Shown here: one piece after another, positions 1-6,981 of the stretch | Layout: the number at the start of each line of letters is the position of its first letter | Numbering within the stretch: the first letter of the stretch is position 1 | Made by a program: the position numbers and the translations under genes | Assembly: GCA_025331445.1 (NCBI GenBank) | Contig: JAIWNE010000244.1 | Span: forward strand, 1 to 21,788 | From: Blakeslea trispora | Lineage: Eukaryota > Mucoromycota > Mucoromycetes > Mucorales > Choanephoraceae | Direction of reading: 5' to 3' | Length of the DNA stretch: 21,788 bases | The notes under the pieces: model-generated | The model's database searches: none | Seen by the model: the letters and a program-made list of their open reading frames with translations, nothing else | What the model was told of the DNA's origin: nothing

Positions 1-2
1 TT

Positions 3-497
3 GGTAGCTACTCTTATAATCGATTACCTATGGGCCTAGTCAATGCTCCCAGTGATTTTATGAAAATGGTTGAAATCTGTTTCCACTCTTTGCTGAATAA
101 ATGTGTGATTGCCTACTTGGATGATGTTACTACTTATACCTCTACTACTGCTGAAGACCATTTGGAAGCTATTGCCAAAACTTTCGAATGCTGTGAAAAA
201 GGTGGACTCAAGCTCAATCCTTCTAAATGCTCATTCTTTGCGGACAAGATAACTTTTCTCGGTTATGTTATTACTTCAAAAGGTGTTGAGCAAAGTACTA
301 CTATTACTGACAGAATTACTTTCATATCCTGTACCTACTCTCAAGAAACAAATCAAGAGTTTCGTGTCTCTGGCTTCATACTATCGACGCTTTATTGAAA
401 ACTTTGCAAAGATCTCTCGTCCTTTACACGATCTTACCAAAGACAATGTGCCAGAAAAAGTTGAATGGACTGATAAAGCCAATAATCTTTTCATCTT
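3..497 (+). pseudogene. pol: Element A reverse transcriptase fragment (palm, thumb and connection), frameshifted
   Basis: The frame is open from base 3 at the window edge. It begins with the RNRLPMGLVNAPSDF-type block of Ty3/gypsy RTs. The catalytic YLDD is at 114-125. The conserved FLGYVITSKGV block follows near 250-290. The frame shifts by one near 315, after which the connection domain reads on to about 497 (LKKQIKSFVSLASYYRRFIENF, then RPLHDLTKD). This is an RNA/DNA-dependent DNA polymerase fragment. The frameshift and the missing N-terminus make it non-functional. Confidence 0.88.
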
Positions 498-931
498 CTT
501 AAGCAAAAACTGGTAGAAGCTCCTGTACTCCTGATCCCTGACTTTGACAAACCTTTCTACATCTTATGTGATGCCTCTATCGATGGTCTTGGAAGTACAT
601 TATCCCAGAAAGATGAAGACGGTTATGAACATCCGGTTATCTATGCAAGTCGCTCTACTACTAAAGGTGAACGTAACTATGGTATTAGCAAACTAGAACT
701 CTGTGCTGTCGTTTGGTCCCTCAAGATATTTAGGCCCTATGTCCTCGGTAATAAGTGTGCTGTTACTGTCATAAGTGATCATGCCGCCTTAACGGATTAC
801 TAAAAACAAAAAACCCTTCTGGTATTATTGCACGTTGGTTGCAAGCTATCGCCGAATATGACTTCAAGATCGAATACAGCCCTGGCAAGAAACATAATGG
901 TCCTGACTTTTTGTCTCGTCTTGGCTATTAA
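498..931 (+). pseudogene. pol: Element A RNase H domain, frameshifted
   Basis: After a frame change near 500 the RNase H domain reads from 498. It carries LCDASIDGLG with the first catalytic Asp at 570-572, the KLEL Glu, and ISDHAAL with the next Asp, then a stop at 801-803 inside an A-rich run. The domain resumes one frame over at 812 (ARWLQAIAEYDFKIEYSPGK, then GPDFLSRLG) and ends at a TAA at 929-931. In an active element this domain degrades the RNA of the RNA/DNA hybrid. The four acidic positions are still readable, but the A-rich frameshift splits the domain. Confidence 0.85.
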
Positions 932-950
932 TATTTTCACATACTTATCC

Positions 951-1147
951 GACCAATACCGCTAATGTCATAAAACTTTGTCGTATATGACCAGTAATCT
1001 GCTAAAGTCATTAAACTTTGTCAATGATCGACCAACTTCACAAACGTCGTTTAAAACTTTGTTGTCATCTGACCAGTGGAAGTGATGTCGTTAAAAGCTC
1101 TTGATAGACCAAGCTGTGTTGAAGTCTCAAAAAGCTCATTGTTATTG
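951..1147 (+). repeat. Degenerate 36-41 bp tandem repeat in the RNase H-integrase linker
   Basis: Five units each begin with GACCA, at 951, 989, 1030, 1071 and 1107. Most share a core like GTCRTTAAAACTTTGT. They lie between RNase H and integrase of element A, where these polyproteins often have a flexible linker. One frame reads as a repeating SDQ...KTL peptide with few stops, so the array may once have been coding. Confidence 0.7.
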
Positions 1148-1370
1148 ATTACTCATGGAAAAGCCAAAAACATTTCAAAATCCTACAAAAGACTCGGAAA
1201 AACAATCTCAAGCCTAGAAACAATATATCTCTCATTTATTGTTGTAATAAAAATTTGCCAAAATCCAAAAATAGTACCCATTTTGCCCAAAACATCTAAA
1301 TGCCAATTTATAATCCTTGTCTGTGAATCAATACAATTATACCTAAAATTATCCCACTTATTTGCTACTA
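1148..1370 (+). other. Unassigned stretch between element A RNase H and integrase
   Basis: AT-rich sequence, open in the frame that later becomes the integrase N-terminus, with no recognisable motif. It is probably eroded pol linker. Nothing else is visible here. Confidence 0.5.
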
Positions 1371-1655
1371 TGGAAGAAACTACAATTACTTTGATCAAGA
1401 ACTACCTGACTAATATGGAATATCCGCCTGGTATTAGCAAGAAAGATAAGCCTATCTAAGAAGAATTCGTACAAGTTTATCATCCACAAAATATCTTGTA
1501 TCGATTTAATCCTGAAGTCAACTTTGGTTTGAAGAAAGTGCTAACTCCGAATGAAGCAAAGGAAGCAATTATTATGTATCATCATCATCCTTTGGGAGGA
1601 CACTTTGCCTATCAAACACTCTTCATAAAATATCTCAAAAGTATTATTGGGATAA
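1371..1655 (+). pseudogene. pol: Element A integrase N-terminal HHCC zinc-finger region, with stop and frameshift
   Basis: The frame carries a TAA at 1457-1459 and then continues (EEFVQVYHP, later EAIIMYHHHPLGGHFAYQTL). The His pair of the integrase HHCC zinc finger is in YHHHPLGGH, near 1580-1605. The Cys pair (CPQC) is in another frame after a shift near 1645, so the finger is split by a frameshift. In active elements this finger assists integrase multimerisation and DNA-end binding. Confidence 0.8.
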
Positions 1656-2387
1656 ATGTCAAGATCCATCATGGAATTTATCAAGGAATGCCCTCAATGT
1701 CAACTCCAAGGAAGCAAGATCAATTTCGAGAGGTTACACCCGATTCCTGTTTCAAGTCCTGCTAAACCCTTTGACCGTGTATCCATTGATGTCAAGCATG
1801 TGTCCACTTCCCAAATTGATTCAAGATATATTATTGTTGGTATTGACTATCTGACGAAGTATGTAGAAGCTAGAGCCTTACAGTTTCAAACAACTTCTGA
1901 TGTTGCCCTGTTTATATATGAAGATATCATCTGCAGACATGGTTGCCCTCGTTTCATACACACTGACAATGGCAAACCGATGATTTCAGAACTTATCAAG
2001 CAAGTATGCCGACAATACAATATTGTATACAAGACTATTACTCCCTACAACAGCCAAAGTCAAGGTTTGGTTGAAAGGTTTAACCGTGTTATTGATCAAG
2101 TACTCCAACGAAGAGATCCTTCTCAAAAGAAAGACTGGGATATGTATCTACAAGCTACTCTATTTGCCTACAGAACTATCAAGCAAGAAAGTACCAAGTA
2201 TTCTCCTTTCTACATGATGTATGAATATGAACCGTCGACTCCGTTTGATAACAATCATCGATTATACAATCCAAAAGATGCAAGCTTTGACTTTGAACTG
2301 ACTATCCGTACTTCTCAGCAAATCTTATATCTTAACCGTATCCGTAAACAAGCTATCAAGAACATTGAAACTTCTCAAAAGAATTGA
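1656..2387 (+). pseudogene. pol: Element A integrase catalytic core (DDE, intact triad)
   Basis: Counting from the ATG at 1656, the zinc-finger Cys pair is C12/C15. The catalytic triad is D45 (SIDVKH), D104 (HTDNG) and E140 (QGLVERFN), a spacing of D-x58-D-x35-E that matches the retroviral/Ty3 integrase core. The frame is open for 243 codons and runs into a stop at 2385, where the rest of integrase continues one frame over. This intact triad is a useful internal comparison for the tandem element, whose first Asp is replaced. Confidence 0.9.
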
Positions 2388-2667
2388 CAAGACCCTCCTG
2401 GAAACGACAAGAACTCTAAAACCGCCTTTCAAACTTGGTGACCGTGTACTTCTCTATAAAGATTATCGTTCTACTTCTTGGAGCGGAAAAATTGAAACTA
2501 CTTGGGAAGGTCCTTATATTATTCAACATCTACTTGGAAAATTTACTTATCATATCAAGTCCGCTGATCCAGATGATACTCTCTTGAAACGTGTCCATGG
2601 TAATCGACTTAAAATTTATGTTGATAGCCACTCCAAATGGAATCAAATTACCCAAGCCTTTATCTGA
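2386..2667 (+). pseudogene. pol: Element A integrase C-terminal GPY/F module
   Basis: After a frame change near 2385 the C-terminal part reads KPPFKLGDRVLLYKDY, then WEGPYIIQHL, the GPY/F module of Ty3/gypsy integrases. It ends at a TGA at 2665-2667. No chromodomain follows: only about 50 residues separate GPY from the stop. The module is clear, but it is out of frame with the catalytic core. Confidence 0.85.
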
Positions 2668-2888
2668 TTACTCATTGTTACATTTACTTCAAAATTTTAT
2701 TTGTGATACCTGTCAAAAAAAAATCTAATTTAAAAAAAAAGAAAAAATCAAAAAAAAAGCTGTGATTCAAAAAATTCAAAAAAAATAATATATAAAGACA
2801 GTATTTATCCAACATTTACCAAACTTCATTCATTCTTTGAGCTACCTTTCTCTCCCCTTACTTACACACACACATACGCACTTATAAA
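2668..2888 (+). promoter_or_regulatory. A-rich leader with TATA box (2791-2796) and CT/CA-rich 5' UTR
   Basis: Several oligo(A) runs lie at 2716-2790, then TATAAA at 2791-2796, then a pyrimidine-rich stretch and a short CA run (about 2865-2876) ahead of the ATG at 2889. About 95 bp separate the TATA box from the ATG, which suits a fungal core promoter and short 5' UTR. The downstream ORF therefore seems to have its own promoter. Confidence 0.55.
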
Positions 2889-3545
2889 ATGATGTACTCT
2901 TCAGATTTCGATGATGAGGTCGTTCGCGACAAGAGAGCTTACAGCCCTCAAGTTGACGAAAGGCTGGTTGTTGAAGTTGAGGACAACGTTGTTGCCCCTT
3001 CTGGTCCCTCCCAAATGCAAGGTATCTCGTTTGTGGGTCAAGCCCGAAATCTGTTTGCCAATGCCGACAACCAGCCCGTCACCGCTGAGATCTTTACCGC
3101 TGATATATTCAAGACTACTCCCTTGGAATCCGTCGAGCCCTACCAAGGAATGGTGATCAAAGGCCGTTCCCAACAATGGCACCGTAAGCAAGGCCTATCC
3201 GTCCACTCCCCAACAAAGCAACCCCCCCGAAAACGCTCTCAAACTGAGAAAACCCATGCCAAGTTTGCCAAGTGGCTCACCGACTATGAAGAAGTAGTGA
3301 ATAAGAGAGACGACCTCGTCTCCAAGGCCGCCCGCTTCCACAACGAAATCATTTTGGAGATCGTAAAATACTGCCACCATCTGAATGAGGAACCCGTGTC
3401 ACAGAAGAGCTTCGACTCATATCAAACAAGACGCGCCGATGTAGTGAAGTCGTTGCTCCGCAACCATTCACTTATCTACCCTGCTGTAATGAAGGCTGTC
3501 CGCAAGGCTGATCCTTGGTCTCGCCCTGGCCCCTTCGAAGAATAA
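2889..3545 (+). CDS. Hypothetical 218-residue protein, intact, between element A integrase and its putative 3' LTR
   Basis: The frame is open from tandem ATGs at 2889/2892 to TAA at 3543-3545. I do not recognise a family. Residues 1-33 are acidic and 34-110 look low in structure. A basic KQPPRKR patch at about 110-116 could be a nuclear localisation signal. Residues 122-207 look helical and charged. There is no signal peptide, membrane span, zinc finger or catalytic motif. Codons favour C/G at third positions much more than the neighbouring pol, and the frame has no lesion although the pol upstream is heavily broken. A TATA box precedes it and an AATAAA follows. It could be an ordinary host gene, an extra ORF carried in the env position of element A, or a gene captured by it. 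Confidence 0.7.
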   Translation: MMYSSDFDDEVVRDKRAYSPQVDERLVVEVEDNVVAPSGPSQMQGISFVGQARNLFANADNQPVTAEIFTADIFKTTPLESVEPYQGMVIKGRSQQWHRKQGLSVHSPTKQPPRKRSQTEKTHAKFAKWLTDYEEVVNKRDDLVSKAARFHNEIILEIVKYCHHLNEEPVSQKSFDSYQTRRADVVKSLLRNHSLIYPAVMKAVRKADPWSRPGPFEE

Positions 3546-3703
3546 GTCTTTGGTTTCTCTTTTCGTGTGCTTTGTTCTGTCTCTTTTGGTTGTTGTTGCT
3601 TCTCCTCTTTCTCTTTTGGTCCCTCTGCTTTTTCCCCTTGTGGTTTTCTCTGGTGCTCCTCTATATTACATACCATTATCATTTTTTTCCTCTCTCAAAT
3701 AAA
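3546..3703 (+). terminator. Pyrimidine-rich 3' UTR with poly(A) signal AATAAA (3698-3703)
   Basis: The 150 bp after the stop are very rich in T and C on the plus strand, ending in AATAAA at 3698-3703. This is a plausible 3' UTR and cleavage signal for the 218-codon gene. The stretch 3704-3825 that follows is AT-rich, with repeated TCAAGA words, and holds no gene. Confidence 0.5.
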
Positions 3704-3825
3704 TCATTTTTAAAAAGAAAGAAATTATTATCAAGTTTTACATTTCAAGAAATTTTTATCAAGATTATATACTACTCAAGAAAATCTCATCAAGACTCTA
3801 TATTCTATTATCCTGCCACTTTATT

Positions 3826-3912
3826 TCCAAGATGCGTCAATATTTCTGATCTCCTAACCTTCCGCTATCAGTTTGGCTGCTCCTTGTCATCAACTTCACT
3901 AATTGTTACTTC
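3826..3912 (+). repeat. Direct repeat, left copy (interrupted by the tandem element)
   Basis: From CAAGATGCGTCAAT onward this sequence matches 18571 onward at roughly 80-85% by eye. If the tandem element and one copy of its target duplication are removed, the match continues past the junction into 18363 to about 18395. The tandem element therefore landed inside one of two older direct repeats. Confidence 0.75.
3908..3912 (+). repeat. Target-site duplication ACTTC, left
   Basis: ACTTC directly precedes the first LTR and recurs directly after the third LTR. Five bp is the normal duplication length for Ty3/gypsy integrases. Confidence 0.9.
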
Positions 3913-4191
3913 TGTTGTATACATTGTCCTTTTTAGGAACAATAACAAATTATAAAGTCAGATTAGCCATCACGTCGTTAACATATATGGACATATTGAT
4001 TAACGGTGAGATACGTTCTTATACAAATAAACAGAAAGTACGTTGTGATCCAACGTAAGGTAAACACTCAGCTAAGATGCGGGATCCATCATTAGTATAA
4101 ATAGAGCTAGAAAATGTATATTGAATAAAGACAACTTTCTTTTGGGTCTGATTGATTTATTATTGTTATCAATTGTACCGTGAATATCACA
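3913..4191 (+). repeat. Element B LTR 1 (5')
   Basis: A 279-bp LTR starting TGTTGTATAC and ending GAATATCACA, so with TG...CA termini. It holds a TATA box, a poly(A) signal 28 bp from it and two dyad symmetries (CGTTAA/TTAACG at 3976-4005; TACGTTG/CAACGTA at 4039-4057). It is identical by eye to the other two LTRs. Confidence 0.95.
3976..4129 (+). promoter_or_regulatory. LTR promoter and poly(A) signals of element B (repeated at +7083 and +14166)
   Basis: TATAAATA at 4096-4103 and AATAAA at 4124-4129 suggest that U3 ends and R begins near 4120-4130. Upstream, an inverted repeat with 6-bp arms (3976-3981/4000-4005) and a perfect 7-bp hairpin (4039-4045/4051-4057, loop TGATC) could be factor-binding sites. 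The same elements lie 7083 and 14166 bp downstream in LTR 2 and LTR 3. Confidence 0.7.
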
Positions 4192-4202
4192 TTTTTTTCA
4201 AT
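4192..4202 (+). other. Candidate self-priming primer-binding site
   Basis: No TGG-starting tRNA-complementary site follows LTR 1. The T-run plus CAAT right after the LTR can pair at 9 of 10 positions with ATTGAATAAA at 4120-4129, about 24 bp after the TATA box and so near the expected RNA 5' end. This is the geometry of Tf1-type self-priming. The pairing is AT-rich and may be chance. Confidence 0.3.
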
Positions 4203-4266
4203 CAAGACAAATCCATTCTACTACTACCTCTATTTCTTTATTTTTATTTTAACTTACCTCTGCAAC

Positions 4267-5592
4267 ATGTCCAACTCTGTCAACAACTCTGCTCCCATCT
4301 CTGACAACATGGATGTCGTGATGAATGACTCTTTGCCTGTTGTGTCTGCTCCTGTTGTTTCTGGTCCTGTTGTTTCTGGTCCTGTTGTTGCTGGTCCTGT
4401 TGTTGCTGGTCCTGTTGTTGCTGGTCCTGTTGTGTCTGCTCCTGTTGTACCTGTCGCTGTGGACACTAGTGCTTTGCACAATGCGTGCAACGCATTGAGA
4501 ATGGAACTTGTGGTATTGGGAAGCCGATACTATGAGAGAAATGGGGACGCTGACCTTGCCGATTTGCGTAGGCAAATCGACGGTAAGAAAGCTGACCTTG
4601 AAGTCTTGGAACCCACTTTGGCAAGTGTAGAAGGCTCTGGTTGTTCTTCCTCTGTGGGTGGTGGTGCTCCTTGGTCTTCTGTTGGTGCTTCTCGTGTTGT
4701 CTGCCCTCCTGCGTTGCCTCTGTTTCAATGGGAAGGTAATGTACATGACGTGAAGGCTCGGGTTTTTCCTGACGTGCATGCCTGTGTCGTGTACTTTGAA
4801 GATGTAATGTATGCAAATGCATTGAACATCGACCAACACTACTTGCGACTGGTTCCCCAGTTACTCTCCTACACCGCTAGACAGTGGTATGGTCAATTTT
4901 TGGCCCAATCTTCGGGTGTGTCTCCTTCGTGGGGGCAATTTAAGGCTGCTTTTTCCTCTCGCTTTGGTCGAACGGTCGATCAAGATGAAGCCGACTGTGC
5001 TCTACAACTCTCCAATGTGTCTATGTGGCCTGGCGAGACGTTTGATGCTTTTGTTGACCGGTTCAGGGACTTGCGTCGTCGTTCGGGTGCCCAGTGTTTG
5101 CCTTCTTCTGTGTTGGTAAACAGATTCCAGCGTGCGATGCCTGGTCACTTGCGGGAAAAGGTTCTGTTGGCCCGTGCTGCTCCCTCTGAGCACACTACTT
5201 GGGACATCGATCAGGTTGTTGCCGTTTCTTTGCGGGTGTTCAGAGACTGCGAGGACATGGGTTCTGGTGGTGCTGTTGGTGGTTCTGGTGCTGTGGCCGG
5301 ATCGTCCACCGGCTCCTCTAAGTGGGCCAGCAAGTCAGGCGCTAAGGTGTCTAAGCGGTCGGTGTCCTCTGGGCGCTATTGTGAACTGCATAATGTGATA
5401 TTTGCAGTCTCAAATAGATTCAATGAGAGGGAACTCGATTTTTTTATTAAAAAGAAAGAGAGGGAACTAATTCTACTGCAAGTCCATGTTGTGTTTATAT
5501 ATTATTTCTATCTCGGTTTCAATCAATCACTCCGTTATAATTTTATCTGTATGAGCAGTTTTCCTACTAGGATGACTGGTCACCTTAATTGA
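4267..5592 (+). CDS. gag: Gag N-terminal and capsid part, copy 1 (true gag to 5393, then reads into a solo LTR)
   Basis: I take the ATG at 4267. The frame is open further up, but only into LTR sequence and without an ATG. Residues 24-63 are eight PVV-type pentapeptides. Residues of about 85-120 are charged and helical, and about 160-350 form the retrotransposon Gag core, with a conserved W..F...F...F pattern (ARQWYGQFL, WGQFKAAFSSRFG, ETFDAFVDRFRDL). C372 and H375 begin a Cys/His motif that is cut off at 5393. Beyond that the frame runs 66 codons into the antisense solo LTR and stops at 5590-5592, giving a 441-residue chimeric Gag. Gag forms the particle that packages element RNA. The chimera lacks the zinc knuckle and Pol. 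Confidence 0.85.
   Translation: MSNSVNNSAPISDNMDVVMNDSLPVVSAPVVSGPVVSGPVVAGPVVAGPVVAGPVVSAPVVPVAVDTSALHNACNALRMELVVLGSRYYERNGDADLADLRRQIDGKKADLEVLEPTLASVEGSGCSSSVGGGAPWSSVGASRVVCPPALPLFQWEGNVHDVKARVFPDVHACVVYFEDVMYANALNIDQHYLRLVPQLLSYTARQWYGQFLAQSSGVSPSWGQFKAAFSSRFGRTVDQDEADCALQLSNVSMWPGETFDAFVDRFRDLRRRSGAQCLPSSVLVNRFQRAMPGHLREKVLLARAAPSEHTTWDIDQVVAVSLRVFRDCEDMGSGGAVGGSGAVAGSSTGSSKWASKSGAKVSKRSVSSGRYCELHNVIFAVSNRFNERELDFFIKKKERELILLQVHVVFIYYFYLGFNQSLRYNFICMSSFPTRMTGHLN
4336..4455 (+). repeat. 15-bp in-frame minisatellite in gag, copy 1 (8 units)
   Basis: Eight 15-bp units of the type CCTGTTGTTGCTGGT encode PVV(S/A)(G/A) pentapeptides, the last being PVVPV. Three central units are identical. 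The length of such a tract can change by slippage without shifting the frame. Confidence 0.95.
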
Positions 5593-6271
5593 AAGATGGC
5601 TGTAGCCAGATTTCATCCCCCGCCTTGAATAAGGTGGAGATATATTGTTTACTTGATTTATATCTTGGAGAGATAATAATTATGCTCGACAAGATATGTT
5701 TTAATCTTGATTAGTGTTTCAATATATCAGGCATAACTGTTTCATACTTGTTCACTTGTTTCGTTGGATGTTTAGATCAGTTTAGATTAGGTGATAACGA
5801 TAGACAAGCCCTTTGTAATTATGTCTCAGAACTATCTTTATCCAAGTAATGATTTAGTCTTTTCTTATAATGAAATCTCTAGAATCATTGCTTGTTTTGT
5901 TAGATGCTGCTACCTTGGTATTATAAGGCCTATGCAACCATCCTGCTATCACATGTATCATGTCATATAGCCATTTCAAGTATTGATGAAAAGAGAGTCA
6001 ATGAATATAAATCTGATCATGCTTTCAATGTGTTAGCTAGGCACATTGAACGCTTTATATATCATATCATCGCTTTTTACCAATGCTTGTTAGATGTTTG
6101 ATTTCAGGATTACCTCTGGTAATATCTGAAATGATTTTAGTTTTCCAACTTTGTGAACATTATTTGATTTATTGTTATTTTGACATTATCTGTCAAAATA
6201 ACCTTTGATGATGATTAATTGAATTTCCGATTATAAGTCGTTCTGGCTTCTATATATGCCCAAATACGACA
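5394..6271 (-). mobile_element. 878-bp antisense solo LTR nested in gag, copy 1
   Basis: The insert is bounded by CATAA at 5389-5393 and 6272-6276. On the minus strand it begins TGTCGTATTTGGG and ends CAAATATCACA, with the same TGT(T/C)GTAT start and AATATCACA end as the element B LTR. The minus strand has a TATATAAA-type box (5494-5501) followed by AATAAA (5443-5448), the order seen in the other LTRs. There is no coding content. This is what remains when a full element loses its body by LTR-LTR recombination. The insert splits a Cys/His motif of Gag. Confidence 0.88.
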
Positions 6272-6556
6272 CATAACACGAGTACGCACTCAACTGCCGA
6301 GTGCAAGACTCTTTCCCAGATCTCTGCGTCTTTGGTGACTGGTTCTGCTGCTTCTTCTTCTCCCTCTTCTTCTTCCTCTGGGCCTCGTACATCGGCTAGA
6401 CCTGCTGATAAAGGTAAGGGGAAGGAGAGGTCTAAGAAGTGTTACAAGTGTGGCGCTTTGGGCTGGTCGAAGGCGCACGTGTGCAACTCTGGTGTGCCTT
6501 CTGCAGGCAAGCACTTTGGGATGATGACTCTTTCTTCTTCTGCGTCTGCTTTGTGA
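6272..6556 (+). pseudogene. gag: Gag C-terminal fragment with zinc knuckle, copy 1
   Basis: This resumes the gag frame after the first nested LTR: THSTAEC completes the Cys/His motif whose first half ends at 5393. A Ser-rich linker follows, then a basic stretch (KGKGKERSKK), then CYKCGALGWSKAHVC, an atypical nucleocapsid knuckle (C-x2-C-x8-H-x-C rather than the usual C-x2-C-x4-H-x4-C). True gag sequence ends at 6551. The first bases of the second nested LTR supply a TGA at 6554-6556. In an intact element this part binds RNA. Here no in-frame ATG connects it to the rest of Gag, although an ORF can start at the GTG at 6332. Confidence 0.8.
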
Positions 6557-6976
6557 TATTTAGGTAATTTAAAATAGAAAGGGGACAAGTATAGTAAATA
6601 GTTTGAGACTGTTTTACGTATGCCTTTATTATGAACAAAATAAATGAGAGTATTTATACCAATTGCTATCTACTATTGCTATTACGTCTTTGACTTCCTT
6701 TAGTCTTTACTCTTTACTAAATCTGGATATTCAAGAGAACAATGTCATAGACTAGTTTGTGCCACCTTTAATGACATATTGACATTTTACTTTCTTTAGC
6801 AAGACTTATTGCTTATCATCTTCTTTAGTCCAGATTCATAGCACTTGCTTATGAAATCATTCTAGACTGACATAATGTTGATAGGATTACTTAATCCAAT
6901 TATGATGTAGATCTTTATATACAAAAATAGACTTCAATTCTTAAGGAATTCATGTTCAGACAAGCCAAACACGACA
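6552..6976 (-). mobile_element. 425-bp antisense solo LTR nested at the gag-pol junction, copy 1
   Basis: It is bounded by TGCTT at 6547-6551 and 6977-6981. On the minus strand it begins TGTCGTGTTTGGC and ends CTAAATATCACA. TATAAATA (6651-6658) and AATAAA (6625-6630), 20 bp apart, are in LTR order on the minus strand. It differs in body sequence and length from the 878-bp insert but shares its ends, so it comes from a related family. There is no coding content. Confidence 0.9.
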
Positions 6977-6981
6977 TGCTT

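Larger units (their letters stand above)
1..2667 (+). mobile_element. Element A: decayed Ty3/gypsy retrotransposon, pol 3' half (left end outside window)
   Basis: Reading the plus strand in three frames gives reverse transcriptase, RNase H and integrase in the order typical of Ty3/gypsy. Frame changes fall near 315, 500, 805, 1645 and 2385, and in-frame stops at 801, 929 and 1457, so the copy cannot make a full Pol. No chromodomain follows the integrase C-terminus, so this is a different lineage from the tandem element at 3913-18357. Gag, protease and the 5' LTR lie to the left of the window. Its 3' LTR may be the one at 18991, in the same orientation. Confidence 0.9.

Noticed and set aside
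3515..3955. Hydrophobic Leu/Phe-rich frame after the 218-codon gene, like a membrane anchor
   Set aside because: A T/C-rich 3' UTR reads as Leu/Phe in any frame; it is out of frame with the gene, has no clear slippery site, and ends inside the LTR.
4180..4266. Upstream extension of gag into the LTR
   Set aside because: It starts at GTG inside the LTR and adds low-complexity hydrophobic residues; the ATG at 4267 is the sensible eukaryotic start.
4249..4839. Minus-strand ORFs over the gag repeat (also 11332-11922)
   Set aside because: They mirror the 15-bp repeat and the GT-rich codons of gag on the other strand and show no independent domain.
5904..6101. 65-codon ORF in the 878-bp insert (also 12987-13184)
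   Set aside because: It lies in non-coding LTR sequence, has no domain, and is antisense to the LTR's own orientation.
5395..6282. Nested LTR 1 as a spliced intron
   Set aside because: The AG nearest its right end leaves the wrong phase; the first in-frame AG (6300-6301) would delete part of the Cys/His motif.
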